A stretch of 64,000 bases of DNA from Endomychus coccineus (GCA_958510875.1 OY294069.1:163927111-163991110); one strand, 5' to 3'. Numbered from the stretch's first letter, positions 20,870 to 34,004 are shown. Numbers and translations are program-made. The notes: a model not told the origin generated them from the sequence alone.

Positions 20870-22000
20870 ATTGAACCCAAAATGCCATCTGCATCCGGTC
20901 TAACAAGATCTGCAACGAGTTTATAGGCCGGAATGATCTTCGAACGCAGCGAAGACCGAATTATTAATACGACCTTGTAGCCTGGATATAGCGTGCAAAC
21001 CTCGAACAGGAGATCTTGAAATTTTGTTAATTTTTTCCTCCTCTTTCAAGACTTTGTTCTCCTTTACCGGAGAAGAGAATTCAATGACATACACAGTCTT
21101 GGTTTGTTCATCGAGGAGGAAAACGTCAGGCCTATATACTTATAGGGATTTTGCCGTCGGAAACAGGTAACTTCAGTAGATCTGACATTTCTCGTTTCCT
21201 ACAACGGACTCAATACCTCCTGGCTTGTAAGGTAGCATCGGTATATTCTGTACGGGTGCCTCAGATGGTAATACATAACCCGTAGTGCCGTATTATGGTG
21301 ATGGGTATACGCCGAAGCCACTTTTGACGGACATGCAGGAGGATAAGCGTCTCAGGCGTCTTTCGACAGGCCCTGCAGCTGACATCAGGAGTCTGCAGCT
21401 AACATGGGGAACCTGTACACCCATCACGTTGCGGCGATAGATCAAGGTGTTGATTATGCCATTTTGGCACACTGCTGTGAATCGCTCGGTCTCTGATGTA
21501 AGCTCAGCTGACCTTAGGTAGGCCTGGTTGACAATCCGAGGTCAAGCTCTAGTTGGCCTTCTCGACTGATGTGAAATTCGACACTTAGTTCTTCCACAGC
21601 TTTTTGTGCTACTGTAACGATGACTGCCTCCACTCCGGCCAATTCGTGACTTTTGACAAGGCACAGGAAGGGGTCCGAACTCTTAAGACCCTTACAAGCT
21701 ATAATCAGAACCTCTACCTTCTTGAGTGACGTGGGAGATAAATGCTGGAAACGGACGACCTTGGATGCAAACTGTAATGGATATACATCATTTTCCGGGT
21801 GCCTTTGTCAAGTCTATGCAGCTCATCGACCGTCTATTTCACTAATCTAAAAGAATAAAGCAGGACTGGAATGGCAAGCATATTCGTTGGAGGCGCCTTG
21901 TTCTCACTTGAGAGTTCGGAAGACCAAATCTTTGGAACAAAGTTTCTGTACTTGCCGCGAAGAGACACCTTTACCTGGGAAGCGTCTTAATTAGGATGCT
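20870..22000 (-). mobile_element. RLE-type (R2/R4-like) LINE relic
   Basis: No long frame survives, but reading the minus strand gives, in order, a thumb region NMLAIPVLLYSF with LHRLDKGTRKMM and LHPRSSVS, then SAELTSETERFTAVCQNGII, then a CRACRKTPET knuckle-like motif, then RPDVFLLDEQTKTVYVIEFS and VLKEEEKIN. The last block resembles the restriction-like endonuclease PD...(D/E) motif placed C-terminal to the RT in R2/R4/NeSL-type LINEs. The sequence is slightly GC-richer than its surroundings. The clade assignment is from motif order only. Confidence 0.55.
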
Positions 22001-25000
22001 GTTCAATTCTCAGGTATCGCTAGGTCTCTCCAGCATCAAGATGTTTGAAGATGCTTCCTTCGACAAAATGCATATTCTCGTGTACTCGTAATATATTACA
22101 GATGTGGATAAACCAATTTTAGTAGTGATTTTCTTTCATATTTTTTTGTAAAAGAGGATAATTTCTCTGCAAACCCAAATTGACATTCAAAAACTTTTGT
22201 CCAAATGTTACAATTGGAAATCCATTCACAGACAATAAATTGGAACTCTCGTTTCACTCACAATTTGGTAACATAAAAATGTCAGCTCCGGTATCAACCA
22301 GAAAATGCAATCATTTTTTCCATAAACGGAAATTCTGCGACTTGCACAATTTTCTCTGCATCCGTCGCAATATTGACAGAATATTTTAGTTTTCTGTCTC
22401 TTATAAAACCTACACCAAGAACCTCCAGGTTCAGTTGCATTATCCCTCGAGGAATTATATAGCGATGCGATGCTTCAAATTTGCGATAGCATATGAGATC
22501 CTGTTGATCATTCTGTGAGCAGAGGATGATAAAACTCCAATGAAATCAGCAAAAATTTACATATTTCCATCGGCATGATATTTGAGAGTTGAAAGTAGTT
22601 GGAATAAAAAGGTGGAACGATTTCTTTGGAATCAATCGAATCTTATTTAATATATAGCCGATGTAGTCAGAAGTGCCATTCCATGCGTAATTTTTATTAA
22701 TTTGATTCCCAGCTATTTTCAAAATGCAACAACATAGATTTCCATATTTTCACTTCCCTCAGTATACGTGGTGTATATTGTAAGGAAAGAATCATAATCT
22801 GGCCAAAAAAAATGTGGAATAACCGTCTATTTTATACGAAAACTCTGCAGCAAATTTTAATATCTCATCTCATCTTTGCAAATTAGTTCTAATATATTCT
22901 CTGTTCCTACAATCATGTACATTTGACCCGCAGGAGTGTCCGAAACCTATTTTGTTAACGAAAGTAACTCTCAGTTTCATTTCTGTCTTTTAGGTAATTC
23001 AGATTATCTAGGTTTGTTCAGTTTGAGTTTAGATCTTGATCTTATTTTTTATTCTTATTAGTAATAAACCGAATTATAATATTCTGCTATTATCAATTGT
23101 TATAATCATTGCTTTATCATTATTAATTCAATTGTTTATTTTATAGTTGAATTTCATTGTTGTTGTTGAGTACGAGTTTGACATGAAAGGGTCAATGATA
23201 TTTTCCATGTTTCTTCTCGCTAATCAATGATTGGGATCAAACTCCAACGTGCCATAGTTTTCTGAATTAAATGGCCACACTATCAATGGATAAATAGAAT
23301 GAGGATTAGGAATAATATAAATTCCTCAAGTTAAGTCTTATAGTTTCATCAAGAAATGGCTATGTTACACCACATTTAGGACGAGAGTTTGATAATATGG
23401 ATAATCCTGAAGGCACAGTTCGGAAACGTCAGAAAAATGTTTGGGCTCATTCCATTTTTTGCAAGTTTGATATCAAATTTCGAATTTATCCCCTTTCTAA
23501 AGTAAATTGCGTATAATAGTCGATCTAATTTATATCAAGACTAATGAAGATCGCTTTTCCATAAGACTTGGTGAAATAGAAGTCAAATTACCACACTTTA
23601 TTAGAAATAAACGAAAATATATTCTCCAAATTCAAATCCCTTCTAGTAGAATATACAGGACAAGATTCCAACTTGCTGTCTTAGAATTTACTCATTTCCT
23701 CCTGGCTGTTATTTCATCTTACGAAATTATCATACGTGTTTAATTTCGAACCGCGGATTATAATCTGGATCCAGTCCCCACGAACATTAAATTCTAGCTG
23801 AAACGTATACGAGACAGTGTAATAAACTGAGGGTTGGTAATGCTATTCCGGTTTTTTTTAAACTTGATTTACTAAGTGGGCGGTTTCTAGTTCGTGCAAG
23901 GGAAGTTATAGCCACCTACAAGTGGTTTATGGCCTTTCCAACTTCATCTAAACTTGATTTGAACTTTAGCTTGTAGTATACAAACAATTTCGTTTTGCAT
24001 GCTAAATATCCATATTATGAGTGAATGAAATGGTAGGTATTATCTTTTAATATTTCTACCTCGAGATTATGAACGATGTCTTTTGAATTAAAATTTCATC
24101 TAACTGAAGTTTGTATTTATGGAATGTCGTAAACTGTTTCCAGGAATTCTATAGCAACTGCGGCAACTATTCACGACCGTCCTTAGATCACATTCGCGTC
24201 GAGAAAACTAATGGATGTAGGGTTGAAGAATAATCTGTAGATATAAATTGAATAATCCGATGTTCATAAAATGAAATACAACTCATAGAATGAACCTGTA
24301 TCTATTCATTGCGTCAGCAATTAATAGATAGATGCACAGTAATAAAATATGAGGTGTGTATTAGCCAAATCCTAACAACTTCAATACCAATATTATCGGA
24401 AAGCCCTGAGGCGAAATCTCACGCTCTACAAAATTCTCTCCCGATTATGGTTAACTTTGTTATTCGCCACAGTGAGGTCCGAATCTATAGCCATGTTTTC
24501 TCTAAAGAATCTAGATAGGTTGAAATGAAACAATTGCGCTTCTCGCTCTTTGGATCTTCATTTGAACTGAATTCTCTCTGATTGCCTTCACATCCATTGA
24601 CTTTTTTCATACTCGGCAAATTCGAAATGATTGTTCAGAGGGCACGTAGTTTTATTTGGCTACTGGTTTGCTTGCCTTTTCACGATATATGTAAATATTG
24701 AAGCTATTTGATGAACCAAATATTTAATATTATTGAAAAATGTTGAAAACTAACCATAGATGGGACTCGAACCTATATCTCTGTATTTGGAATCCAAAGC
24801 GTTAATTAATCATGATATATTGATAATTCGTCAACTGGTGACAGATCTTGGTTCTCTGATGCTGATTATCAATAAACTATATTATCTATAACTAGATAAA
24901 CGGTTGTATTTGGTGGTGGCAGCTGTGGTAGTAGTATTAAACTCATTCACAATTGAAATTAAAATAATGTTGTTGGGGTGCAAGGAATTGGAAGCAAAAT

Positions 25001-25220
25001 GTCAAGCACTCCTTCAGTACTAACTTTGAATCAATTATTATGGTCAAAGTCAAACCTGGCATGAGGAGCTTGTATATAGACGAGTTCACGACCAGTGAAA
25101 AAGCTGGTTGCCGGAATATACAGTGAGGGACGAAACACTCAACTAAGTACCCCCTAGGAATACATTCTTCAGTAATCCAAGCGGAAATATATTCAATCCT
25201 TCAATCTACAAAAGGAAACA
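22000..25220. other. Spacer, one tRNA-like scrap
   Basis: Three kilobases with no gene I can support. At 24750-24802 the minus strand contains a T-arm-like AGGTTCGAGTCCCA, preceded by a possible anticodon arm (TTTGGATTCCAAA). The full cloverleaf is not present, so this is at most a tRNA-derived SINE remnant. Confidence 0.3.
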
Positions 25221-25221
25221 A

Positions 25222-26445
25222 AGAGTGCACGATCAATCAATCAGAACAAGGGCGGACAAGTCCAGAGCACTTTGACCACTTGATTGGGCCAGGGGTATCT
25301 AGGGAACCCCTTTTGGCCGATTCATGGACCACTTTGTCCCCTTCCACGCTTGAGTGGGTGAGTACCCATACTAGCTGAAGTGGGTTTCTTCTGACTAATT
25401 CGGCCAGGGTCTCCCTACACTTCAAACAACGGTTATGTGAGCACCCAGAGGGAATGAAAGCCCCCTTCTGGGTGTGCACCAGCAGATTCCGGGTTCGATA
25501 AACAATCCGGATTTCAGCAGCCCAATCCCAAATTTTGCCATGACCACTAGGCACGAAAGTAGTGACCCAATGGCCCAAACCAGCGAGCTGATTTGCCTTA
25601 TCCGCAGCCACTGTTTTGATGTGGAGCTGTAGGGGGACGGAAACCTTCAAAGTCCTAGTGCCGGTCACCACACAACGACTGCGTAAGTTATAATTAGGCA
25701 GATCATGACCAAACCACTGCAGAACCCGTCGCTGTAGACATCCCATGTGTTTGCGAAGGCTCTCCACCATGCTCATAAGGATGCAACAGCCTTCATCACC
25801 CGGGTATCCAGGTGCATTTTCCAGCTCACTTTAGCATCGAAGATAACCTCAAGGCATTTCACGAATCTCTGGTAGGGCTCCGCGTTGAAAGAACTATTTC
25901 GGTCTTTTCAGGATTCAACCTGAGTCCCTCGACCTGACACCAACGAACAATTATCCAAAATGCAGTATTCTGCAGCTCACATAAGGTGGCTGCATGTCTG
26001 CCGAGAGTCACAGCTGCCAAGTTACGCAGACTTGGGCGTAAAACAAAGCCTCATTCAGCTCGACTATCAAACTGTCCACCACCAGGCACCAACAAATTGG
26101 GGACAGTACTGCTCCCTGAGGACATCCTCGGGTGACATGTGTACATGCGACGCTGCTATTATCTCTGCGAGAGCATGGTCTTGATCTACCTAACCAAGGT
26201 ATGATGGATTCTGTCTCTCCGCAGCATGACACATGGACTCGAAGAATCTATTGTCGAACGGCCCTCCCATATCCAAGAAAACGCCTTGAGCGCACTGTCT
26301 GAAATTAAGAGCCTCTTCGATCTGGATAACCAGGTGATGATGAGCCATGCCGGCCGATTTGCCAGCCTGGTAGGCGTACTATCGACAGTGAAGCGGGAAA
26401 TCCGTTGCATGATTCGAGTGCATGATAGAACATATATCATAATAT
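25222..26445 (-). mobile_element. R1/Jockey-group LINE with TTGA-type tail
   Basis: On the minus strand, RT pieces come first: a palm motif out of frame (ALKAFSWIWEGRSTIDSSS, from an original FLDIEGAFDN), then HVTRGCPQGAVLSPICWCL and VVDSLIVELNEAL at 26008-26232. An RNase H-bearing frame follows at 25237-25776 (LQLVWVLTHSSVEGDKVVHE). The element ends at 25222 in a TTGATTGAT-type tail. A 95-bp tail of the same family is at 62074-62168. Several frameshifts make it inactive. Confidence 0.72.
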
Positions 26446-26614
26446 GCACAGACAGCCAGGCGTCACTGGAAGCACCCTCAGATCACAAAGTGTGCCAACA
26501 AAAAGCTGATGAATCAACCAGAATGAACTCATTCAGTCTCATACATTCGTCCAGAACCTGTAGTCAGAGTGACAAAATCCGACGTCTGAGAAAAGCCCTC
26601 GCAAGCCTAGACTA
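26390..26614 (+). mobile_element. LINE RNase H scrap, opposite strand
   Basis: The plus-strand frame ending at 26615 includes RTYIIICTDSQASLEAPSDH, an RNase H core like YICTDSRSVIGAL at 8.1 kb. It abuts or slightly overlaps the start of the minus-strand LINE, so the junction marks two insertions or a rearrangement. Confidence 0.45.
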
Positions 26615-26639
26615 ACCGTCGAAAAGGACAAGCATACAG

Positions 26640-27130
26640 CGCAAAAATGAAATTAGTTTAATTTCTAACGTACCTTAATCTCACCAATCCCTTCTTCCAA
26701 TATTTAAAGAAATAGGATATTTTGGGTGATTTAATTATATTAGGTAATACTGATTACATAATTCTTCTCATAGAAGTACTAATAAAACTAATAAAAATAT
26801 ATTAACAATTGGTGCACAGTCGCATCAAAAGAGTTATTAACTCATTTATTGACATATTATTGTTATATTATGCATTGTTATAATCGTGAATATATTGTCA
26901 ATAAAATATATTTATTTGCATTTTACTCATCATTCACTATTATTCCATATTTATTCAGTTTCAATTATTTTACACTATCAATTGTGGCTGTAAAATCATC
27001 TAATTTATCTTTATAATGCTGTCTGCCAGACTACTCCATCGCAGAATGAATCAAAATTATAAACTCAAGATAGTTTCTGAAGATCTCGGAATATATGATT
27101 CATCTGAATGGTAGCAGCCCCCCAATTCAC
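26640..27130. other. Spacer, nothing recognised
   Basis: Very AT-rich, with no coding or structural signal seen. Confidence 0.3.
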
Positions 27131-27830
27131 TTAACATTATGAATAAGGAACAATCACACTGTTATAGAGCTGAGGTCATTTCAGCTATCAAGTAACCATC
27201 ATCAGAGTAAACTAAATTGGGAAGCAAAAAGTGCCTTTTCAAGTAATCTTCGCAATGGGTAGGGTATTATGATTACCCTCAGCTGGGGATGAATCTGAAT
27301 TCCTTCAATTTGTTTTTTAGCGTATACATTTCCGTTCCTTCTTAATTACTTTTCTTCATGTGGGCGAGAAGCTCTTTCTACCGAGTTAGAATGTTCCTTT
27401 TAGTTTAACCCACATAGCATTTTGAACACGACTCATAATCGATTTTGTAATTCCTGAACTTGTCGAATTCGGGAACACTTCATCAAAAGTGTTGCCCAAA
27501 TTGTTTTTAGCTGATTCTCACATCTATAAACATCTTGTATTGCAAATTTAGAAAACAAATTGAAGAATTTATTAATTACTGAAAGATGATTAGTGTGAAT
27601 TCTGAATTTCATTGAACTATTCGAACGTAGTGGCTCTGATTTGAGCAATTGGCTGCGTTTCAATTTGCTTTTTTGTTCAAAAATTGAGTTATTGATCGAA
27701 GATTTGTCGTAATCATAGTTCAACGCTATTTGCTGAAGTTTCTCAATACATCGTTATAATTTTTTGTAACTGAATCGGCAGGAGTATAACTATTTGTTTG
27801 AATATCACGATTACATTTTGTACCAAACAA
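27130..27830 (-). mobile_element. Penelope-like element fragment with terminal repeat (family P)
   Basis: The minus-strand frame 27433-27723 (YDYDKSSINNSIFEQKSKLK, then RSQLLKSEPL) aligns with the 54-kb copy's DNDYHPSLINNLISKQIRKL segment. Upstream, TPADSVTK-type sequence matches the other copies. The 3' terminal repeat at 27140-27230 holds an intact hammerhead-like core. The element is 5'-truncated and the GIY-YIG domain is degraded. Confidence 0.65.
27179..27205 (-). ncRNA. Hammerhead-ribozyme-like core in PLE terminal repeat
   Basis: The minus strand reads CUGAUGA, a U, a weak imperfect stem-loop (GGUUACUUGAUAGCU), then GAAA. CUGANGA and GAAA are the two invariant boxes of the hammerhead ribozyme, and PLE terminal repeats are known to carry hammerheads. 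Helices I and III and the cleavage triplet are not resolved by eye. Confidence 0.4.
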
Positions 27831-30330
27831 TTATTACCAATCAATATTTTTCTTCATTATTTTGAATCATTTTTATTCCTATTAAAATTATCATTCTGCC
27901 GGACAAGCTCATTACCGTAAATTCTAAATTGCACGATTCCATCAATAAAGTCCTTATAAGCAATATACTGAGGAAAAGTAGGGATTACACCCCTTACATC
28001 CGCATGTAAACGCATCGATATGAATAATGCTAGTAACGTTTTCATTCACATTCAAGGGAGATTTAATGGAACTCATTTCCGGATTATTTATTATCCTGTT
28101 TTATTTTATTTTATTAGTCAATTTATGTATTATCAAATTTGCTGTCCTCACTTTTAATAGGTACGTTCACAACCACCAATTTAAACCAAACTAATTTTCA
28201 AATTATTTGTCATCATGTTTTATTTCCAATTTGTTTTATTAAATTTTATTGAGTTTCAATTTTACCAATGCAGTTTCTCTCAAATTTCATTCAATTCATC
28301 TCGAACAAGGATCCTCAGGGATACGTCATGCCTCTATTTCACACAACCAATCTTTACTTAAGATCATCCAGCTCTACCAACAAATTTACGCGTGGCAATA
28401 TGTTAATTCCAAGTAATTACCACTATTTATAATTTTAATATCAAGGAAAGGAAGCTGCTTATCTGTTTTTATTCCGATAGTGAATTTTAGTGAATCAATT
28501 TGGGCATTAAACATGTTCGAAAAGCCATGTAAACCAAAATCTTATATTCGCAAAAATATCATCGACTATCTATGCCAAATGTTTGAAAACTGACTCAATT
28601 TTGATTTTGAGGAGGTTTGCTAGGAAAGTAATTGGTCAAAAGAGGAGAGAGTGAATTTCTCGTTCCATATTCGCTTGCTTGATTCGGGGTTGATAATATT
28701 TGAATAACATTTCGCTCTAAAATGTTTATCAATTCAGTGATTGGGTGTAAGTGAACAGTGGAACAACATCAAGTGGAACAAGGACATCACCAGGTACAAG
28801 TTTGAGAAATCTCAATTTGGCAACTGGTTCCAAAGAATGTCATACAGACGAAGTTCGGGGGTTTTGGGAGTTGCTAAACTCCTCCAGTAATCATTTTGCT
28901 ATGTTATACATGAGAGAATTAATATTTAAAATTTTTGGTTTCATGGGAGTAACCATTCCATCAATTTTAGGCTTACAGAAAGGCCAGTAAATCCAACTGG
29001 TTCATAAATATGCTACGGATATTCTTATGCTTATTTGGATATTTGTAATGATACCAACCGAAAATTGGAAGGTTTTAAAACTGGTCTACTACATGCATTC
29101 ATATTATATTTCGAGGGTGCCTAGAATGTCTACCTACAAATTTCAATTAAGTAATTGTATAGTTGAATATATTGAAAGACATTGGAACTTTTCTCATTTT
29201 CCTATCCGCCACCGACTGAAGTTTTGTTTTCTTGGCGAACTCTCATGAGAAATTCATTCTCTTATATCATCGTTTAAGGTCTTCGTTAAAGAAAATATAT
29301 TTCAGGGGAATACATCTAGAATGATTGGATTCATTTAAGCTTAACATGACCTGACCTGCACGTTCATGGTACTCACGAATTGGTGAACAAATTCATCCAA
29401 AATGCACTTAGTTACACAACCTTCGTCTTAAGTTTACATAGACCACAAACTTTGCAAACAAGTAAACCGAGCTTAGAACTCCAGGAAACAAGATATCCTA
29501 GTTAATACGTTTATTTCCACCATTGAAACAGTATATCAATTGTGAAAATCTATGTTTACAAGCTACCAACTTGACAGCAACATTGTAAAATGCTTACAAA
29601 TTAGAAGCGATATCTATTAAACTATCAAAAAATAAGTTCCAGCCGCTGAACCGAAGCCTATTTCGTCGTATTACCACTCAAATATTTGCCGAAGAATGAA
29701 TACTCATTGGGGTATATCTAAGTATGGATGACGATCAGTAGCACTGGAGCTTACTCGTTCCACTGATGAGCTCGAAAGAGAGCTACAGTGTCACTTTACG
29801 ATCTAAATAAACCTAACTACTTATGTATTCAATATCTAAAAAGCCATTTCTTCAATCATTTTATTCATTACTTCATTAGTTGATTATTATCAACAGTTGT
29901 TTCACTTTGTTAACTCTAGGAATATTGAATCACGAAAGATATATCAACGTAAGGAGAAAAATATTACAAATATTCATCTGATGAAACTCAGAACACATCA
30001 AATGATGCGCTGAATTGTGAGCTTCTCAGACCTAGTTGGCTCTCACCAGAACACTATAGCAATCATTGTTCCCATTATTTTAAACAAATACATGGAACCG
30101 AGGACAGCGTTGAGAAAATCCTGGTCTCACATGGATCCTGGTATCGCAGCGGGTCAAAATATTGATAGAATGTAACAGAATATGCAGATTCAAATATGAA
30201 CATAGAGGAAATGGTAAGTATAACTGTCCTAACTTCAGATTCAATATATTTCTTAGATATCTATTGAAAAACATGGGCAATCTCTAGCTGTAGCATTGTT
30301 TATCTCCAAAGAATTTCACTAAGTTTGGAA
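27830..30330. other. Spacer, one ribozyme-like scrap
   Basis: No gene is supported. A frame at 28751-28990 (+) is serine/threonine-rich at its start and unrecognised. At 29735-29795 a 10-bp inverted pair (CACTGGAGCT and AGCTACAGTG) encloses CTGATGAGCTCGAAAGAG, recalling a damaged hammerhead with a GAAA-capped stem II. Confidence 0.3.
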
Positions 30331-31205
30331 CCAAGGCTCTCTTGGGAAACTTCCGTCATATGATTTACCGCCTAAACTTTGTCCATTACTATCGAGTTTT
30401 CTCTCAGATAGATCACTCCTTGTGGTGGTTGACGGAGTATCCTCCGTTACAGTGGCTATCAAAGCTGGTGTTCCACAGGGATCTGTCTAGGCACTGACTT
30501 TGTTTCTGCTTCATATGAACGATCTGATGAAAGTGATTACATGTCCCGTTCAAAGCTACGCAGATGATGGTACCCTTCATAACGCTTCCTCATCTAGCGC
30601 CCCAATGAAGACAGAGGAGCGAGACAGAGACAGATTGAAGCAATTGATGGAGATTTGGAAAAAATGTTGAAATGGTGATCTGATAATCCAGTAGAGTTTA
30701 ATGCAACCAAAGCCAAAGCTTGCGTCTCCTCCAGGAATGCGAATTCCACAATCCCTAATATGATGATGTCAGGTAGGTACAACTATCCCCTTGAAGTCTT
30801 CTATATCCATGCTCGGGATCACCACCATTAGCACCTTCCCACGGCACGATCATGTGAGGTCCATTCCGGAAACCTCTTCACTAAAACTTGGTTGTCTATT
30901 CCATGTCAAGAAATACTCCACATCCCAATAACTCCTCATAATTCAAAAAGCACAGATTAAACCTGTCCTGTAGACCTATCCACATGTTTGGAGTTCGATC
31001 CCCAAAAAATACGCTGAAGTTCTTAAATTCCATCCAGAAGAGATAACTATTCGTCTGGTTGATGATGGCACACTCACGAGTTCATAAACCTCTCTAGAAC
31101 ATCGTAGAAAGATGGGGGATCTCCCCCTTTTCTATAGATATTTCTATGGTCAGTGTTCTTCAGAAATCTGGTCTGTTGTTCTACCACAGATTATATATCC
31201 TCACA
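30330..31205 (+). mobile_element. LINE family A fragment with RT palm motif
   Basis: Broken plus-strand frames encode LLSSFLSDRSLLVVVDGVSS, AIKAGVPQGSV, then MNDLMKVITCPVQSYADDGT, the RT catalytic YADD box. The same C-terminal block seen at 2790 follows (DGTLTSS, TSLEHRRKMGDLPLFYRYF). Stops occur throughout. It is the most complete RT part of family A on the plus strand here, and it abuts a hAT relic. Confidence 0.75.
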
Positions 31206-31249
31206 TGAAGTTCAGCTTAGAAACTGAGGAAGATAACAAAATAAATGTC

Positions 31250-31700
31250 CTAGAATGTACCGTTGTTTGATTTTATTATAACTTGAAGAAATATCTTAAA
31301 TAGTTCTGTAAAACAAGAGATTGTAATATTTTCATCATTTTCATTACAAAGCTTACCAAAGCATCGGTCATTGGATGGATTGCTTCTAACCTTATTGATT
31401 GCTTTGATAACGTAATAGAGCGACGTATGCAAACGTTCATTAAAATTTTTTGCAAGCAAATACTGACGATGAATAATACAATGTACAGCAAGTACACTTG
31501 GTAATACTTGTTTCAAATGCGCCATGGAACCTTCATGACGCCCTGTCGTTGCTAGAGTACCATCAGTAGCAGCAGATAAAAATAGGAATTTCTTTCTCCT
31601 GAAAAACCTTTTGCATGATGTTAAATATAAATCCTTCCTTTGTATCAAATTCGAAGTTTTTGGATACTAATGAGTAACTCATGATTCTCTTTTATGAATC
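31250..31700 (-). pseudogene. hAT-type transposase relic (ZBED5/SCAND3-like)
   Basis: The minus-strand frame reads LSAATDGTLATTGRHEGSMA, then HLKQVLPSVLAVHCIIHRQY, then LLAKNFNERLHTSLYYVIKA and a CFGKLCNENDEN segment. This is the TDGAPAMTG...HCxIHRQ region of hAT-superfamily transposases and their domesticated relatives. The aspartate of TDG is a catalytic position. A one-base shift near 31600 separates this from upstream matching sequence (NIMQKVFQEKEIPI). The N-terminal BED finger and C-terminal dimerisation parts are absent, so it is a fragment. Confidence 0.75.
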
Positions 31701-32735
31701 GTTAATATGATAAGAAATAGATCTTGGTTATTTGGTTGGTTGAGTTGATTGATCGAGTTGAATGGAAAATTTGTAAGTCTTTAAGTAATCACATACTGAT
31801 ATTCCAACGTCTTTTGCAATTAACCACTAATTACAACAAAATATTCATACTGCTGTGAATTCACAAGCCGAAGATTCGAGACTGTCTCCGTAAAGTCCAG
31901 ATATGGCCCCAGACCTCAGCCTTCGAGGACGTCAGTTCAGTAACGATGAAAAGGTGAATGATGCAGTTTGAGTACATTTTGGAGATAAATGTAGAGGAAA
32001 TGTCAATAGCGGTATTCAATTTTTGCTGGTACGATATAATGAAAGCATTGATGTCAGGAGGATAATATTGAAAAATGACATTTAAATGTCAATCTACGCC
32101 TTCTTTCATAGTCAGGCCTGTAATTTCTGTATTGGATCTGGAGGGAAGACATCCATTCTCTATTGTGAGATCAGAAGAAAAACAAATAAAATTAAACAAT
32201 TACACTTCTTAATGGCATAAATTTTAATTATGTCATTTAAAAGCTAATCTGGTTCTGGGCGCTGTTAAGTATAAAGATAAATTCTCATTATTTCGCGTCA
32301 TTCTCAGCAATTAAGTACATTTAATACTAATCCATTCTGAATTAATCAGAAAGACTAGCACGGTGTAAAATTCTATCAAGACGCCTTCAGCTATAAATCA
32401 TCGAAGCAGGAAATACCGAGCTCAGTAAAGGCTTTATTGGCGGAGCCCTATGGGAAGTCGCGACGTGAATCATTATGGACTAACCAGCGCACCTGACCAA
32501 TTTCGCAGAACTTGCGAGAACTGAACAGTCGACATCCTTACACAATATCATCCTTAACGGTGGCTACCTGCATATTGGAGAATACGGAATGGAGCATGCG
32601 CCGGAATAATTTTAATATTTTACCGTTCCTTTCATGGAAATTACGTAGCAAGGGAATTTATAATGTATAACGGAACGGATTCCATCAAGCGGTGAAACTC
32701 ACACTTCCGCATGTCGAGATGGCTTAGATCCGAGA
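31700..32735. other. Spacer, nothing recognised
   Basis: No feature I can support. Confidence 0.3.
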
Positions 32736-32739
32736 AGAA

Positions 32740-33240
32740 TATATCCACAATGAATCATTACATACATACTGATGCACTTCGTTCTAAGATAAACCCCGAT
32801 AGAATGGGAAAAGTTTTCCATGTTGATTTTGTATTCTCCGAATTCTCTGCAGCTTTCTCCAGGGTTAACCATTGCCAAACAGTTGTTTGGGAGTGGTAAA
32901 TTCAATTCTGAGTTAGAAAGTGCTAACTTTCTTATCGAGTGGACTCAAGCAGTTAAAAATGATGGTGTTATGTCTCGTGTTTTTGATGAGTCCTCTGTTT
33001 TCCCGCAAGGGTCTCACTGTGGGCCAGTCCTTCCCAATGTATTTATAACTGATGTGAGCAATACACTTCTATCATTAGCAGATGACCTTAAACTTCAGCG
33101 TCAAGTTTCATCTCTTGAGAACTCACAACTATTGCAAAATGATACTAATTCCTTTAATTAATGATGTAGCTCAAATGGAATGGACTGGGATGGCAGCAAG
33201 AATACGGTTTGAAGAAAACTGATTTTAGCTACCATAGATA
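32740..33240 (+). mobile_element. LINE reverse transcriptase fragment, another family
   Basis: Two overlapping plus-strand frames carry an RT palm: FHVDFVFSEFSAAFSRVNHC (from an original YTDFSKAFDRVNH), then ESSVFPQGSHCGPVLPNVFI, then LLSLADDLKLQRQVSSLENS, where the YADD box has lost its tyrosine. PQGSHxGP and FADDLK resemble CR1/Jockey-group elements and differ from family A. It is frameshifted at about 32880. Confidence 0.7.
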
Positions 33241-34000
33241 TCACGAACAGCCTGCCAACTAATCCATGTATTGAATACACCAATGACTATGGAGAATCTA
33301 ATTCATGTTTTTGTAGTTATAATTCTGTAGATTGGATTATTCGGATGTAATAGCCAACTGTAGTGAGGTCCTGGATAAACCAACAAAGAATATCGAAACA
33401 ACTTTTAATCTGGAATACTGCAGAAATAAATCGTGCAAGAATTTTATAAAAAGCTCGTTTTATACAACAGTTGGGTTTCAACGCAGTTAATGTACCGTAT
33501 ACTTTGATATTATCAGCCTGTAAATTGTCCTGATTTATGCAATTGACCTGAATGACTGGCAGAATGTTTTCACCTTTTTATCCATGACATTATTAATGTA
33601 TTATACTGTAATTTAGACTACCCATAATTCATTTTGAATCAACAATCCACTCCTAACAGTCTTACATGTTGGTAACGATGTTTATGATATTGATATCAGA
33701 ATGTGAAAATTGCAGATGGAATGAGAGGAAATAATTCATCATTTTAAAGTAATTATCTGTAATTGATGATAGAAAGCGAAATTATCAGATATTAGATAGA
33801 TATATTATGGAGAAAAAATAGTATTTGAAGAATATACATATACTCCGCTGTACTGGAATTATCACCTATAGAGCAGTATAGTATCAGAGGCAGCGATTAT
33901 GTAACCATCATGGTTTCACGATGGATGCCGAGGCTCAAAACCAATTGTATTTCTAATACATCTGTTTTTCTCTTCCACACAGTCGATTTTTTAGTTTAAT
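33240..34000. other. Spacer, nothing recognised
   Basis: Probably includes decayed 3' sequence of the preceding LINE, but I cannot align it with confidence. Confidence 0.25.
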
Positions 34001-34004
34001 ATTT

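Noticed and set aside
24750..24802. tRNA-like T-arm and anticodon-arm sequence on the minus strand
   Set aside because: No D-arm or paired acceptor stem can be formed, and the T stem has a mismatch. At most it is a SINE-type remnant, not a tRNA gene.
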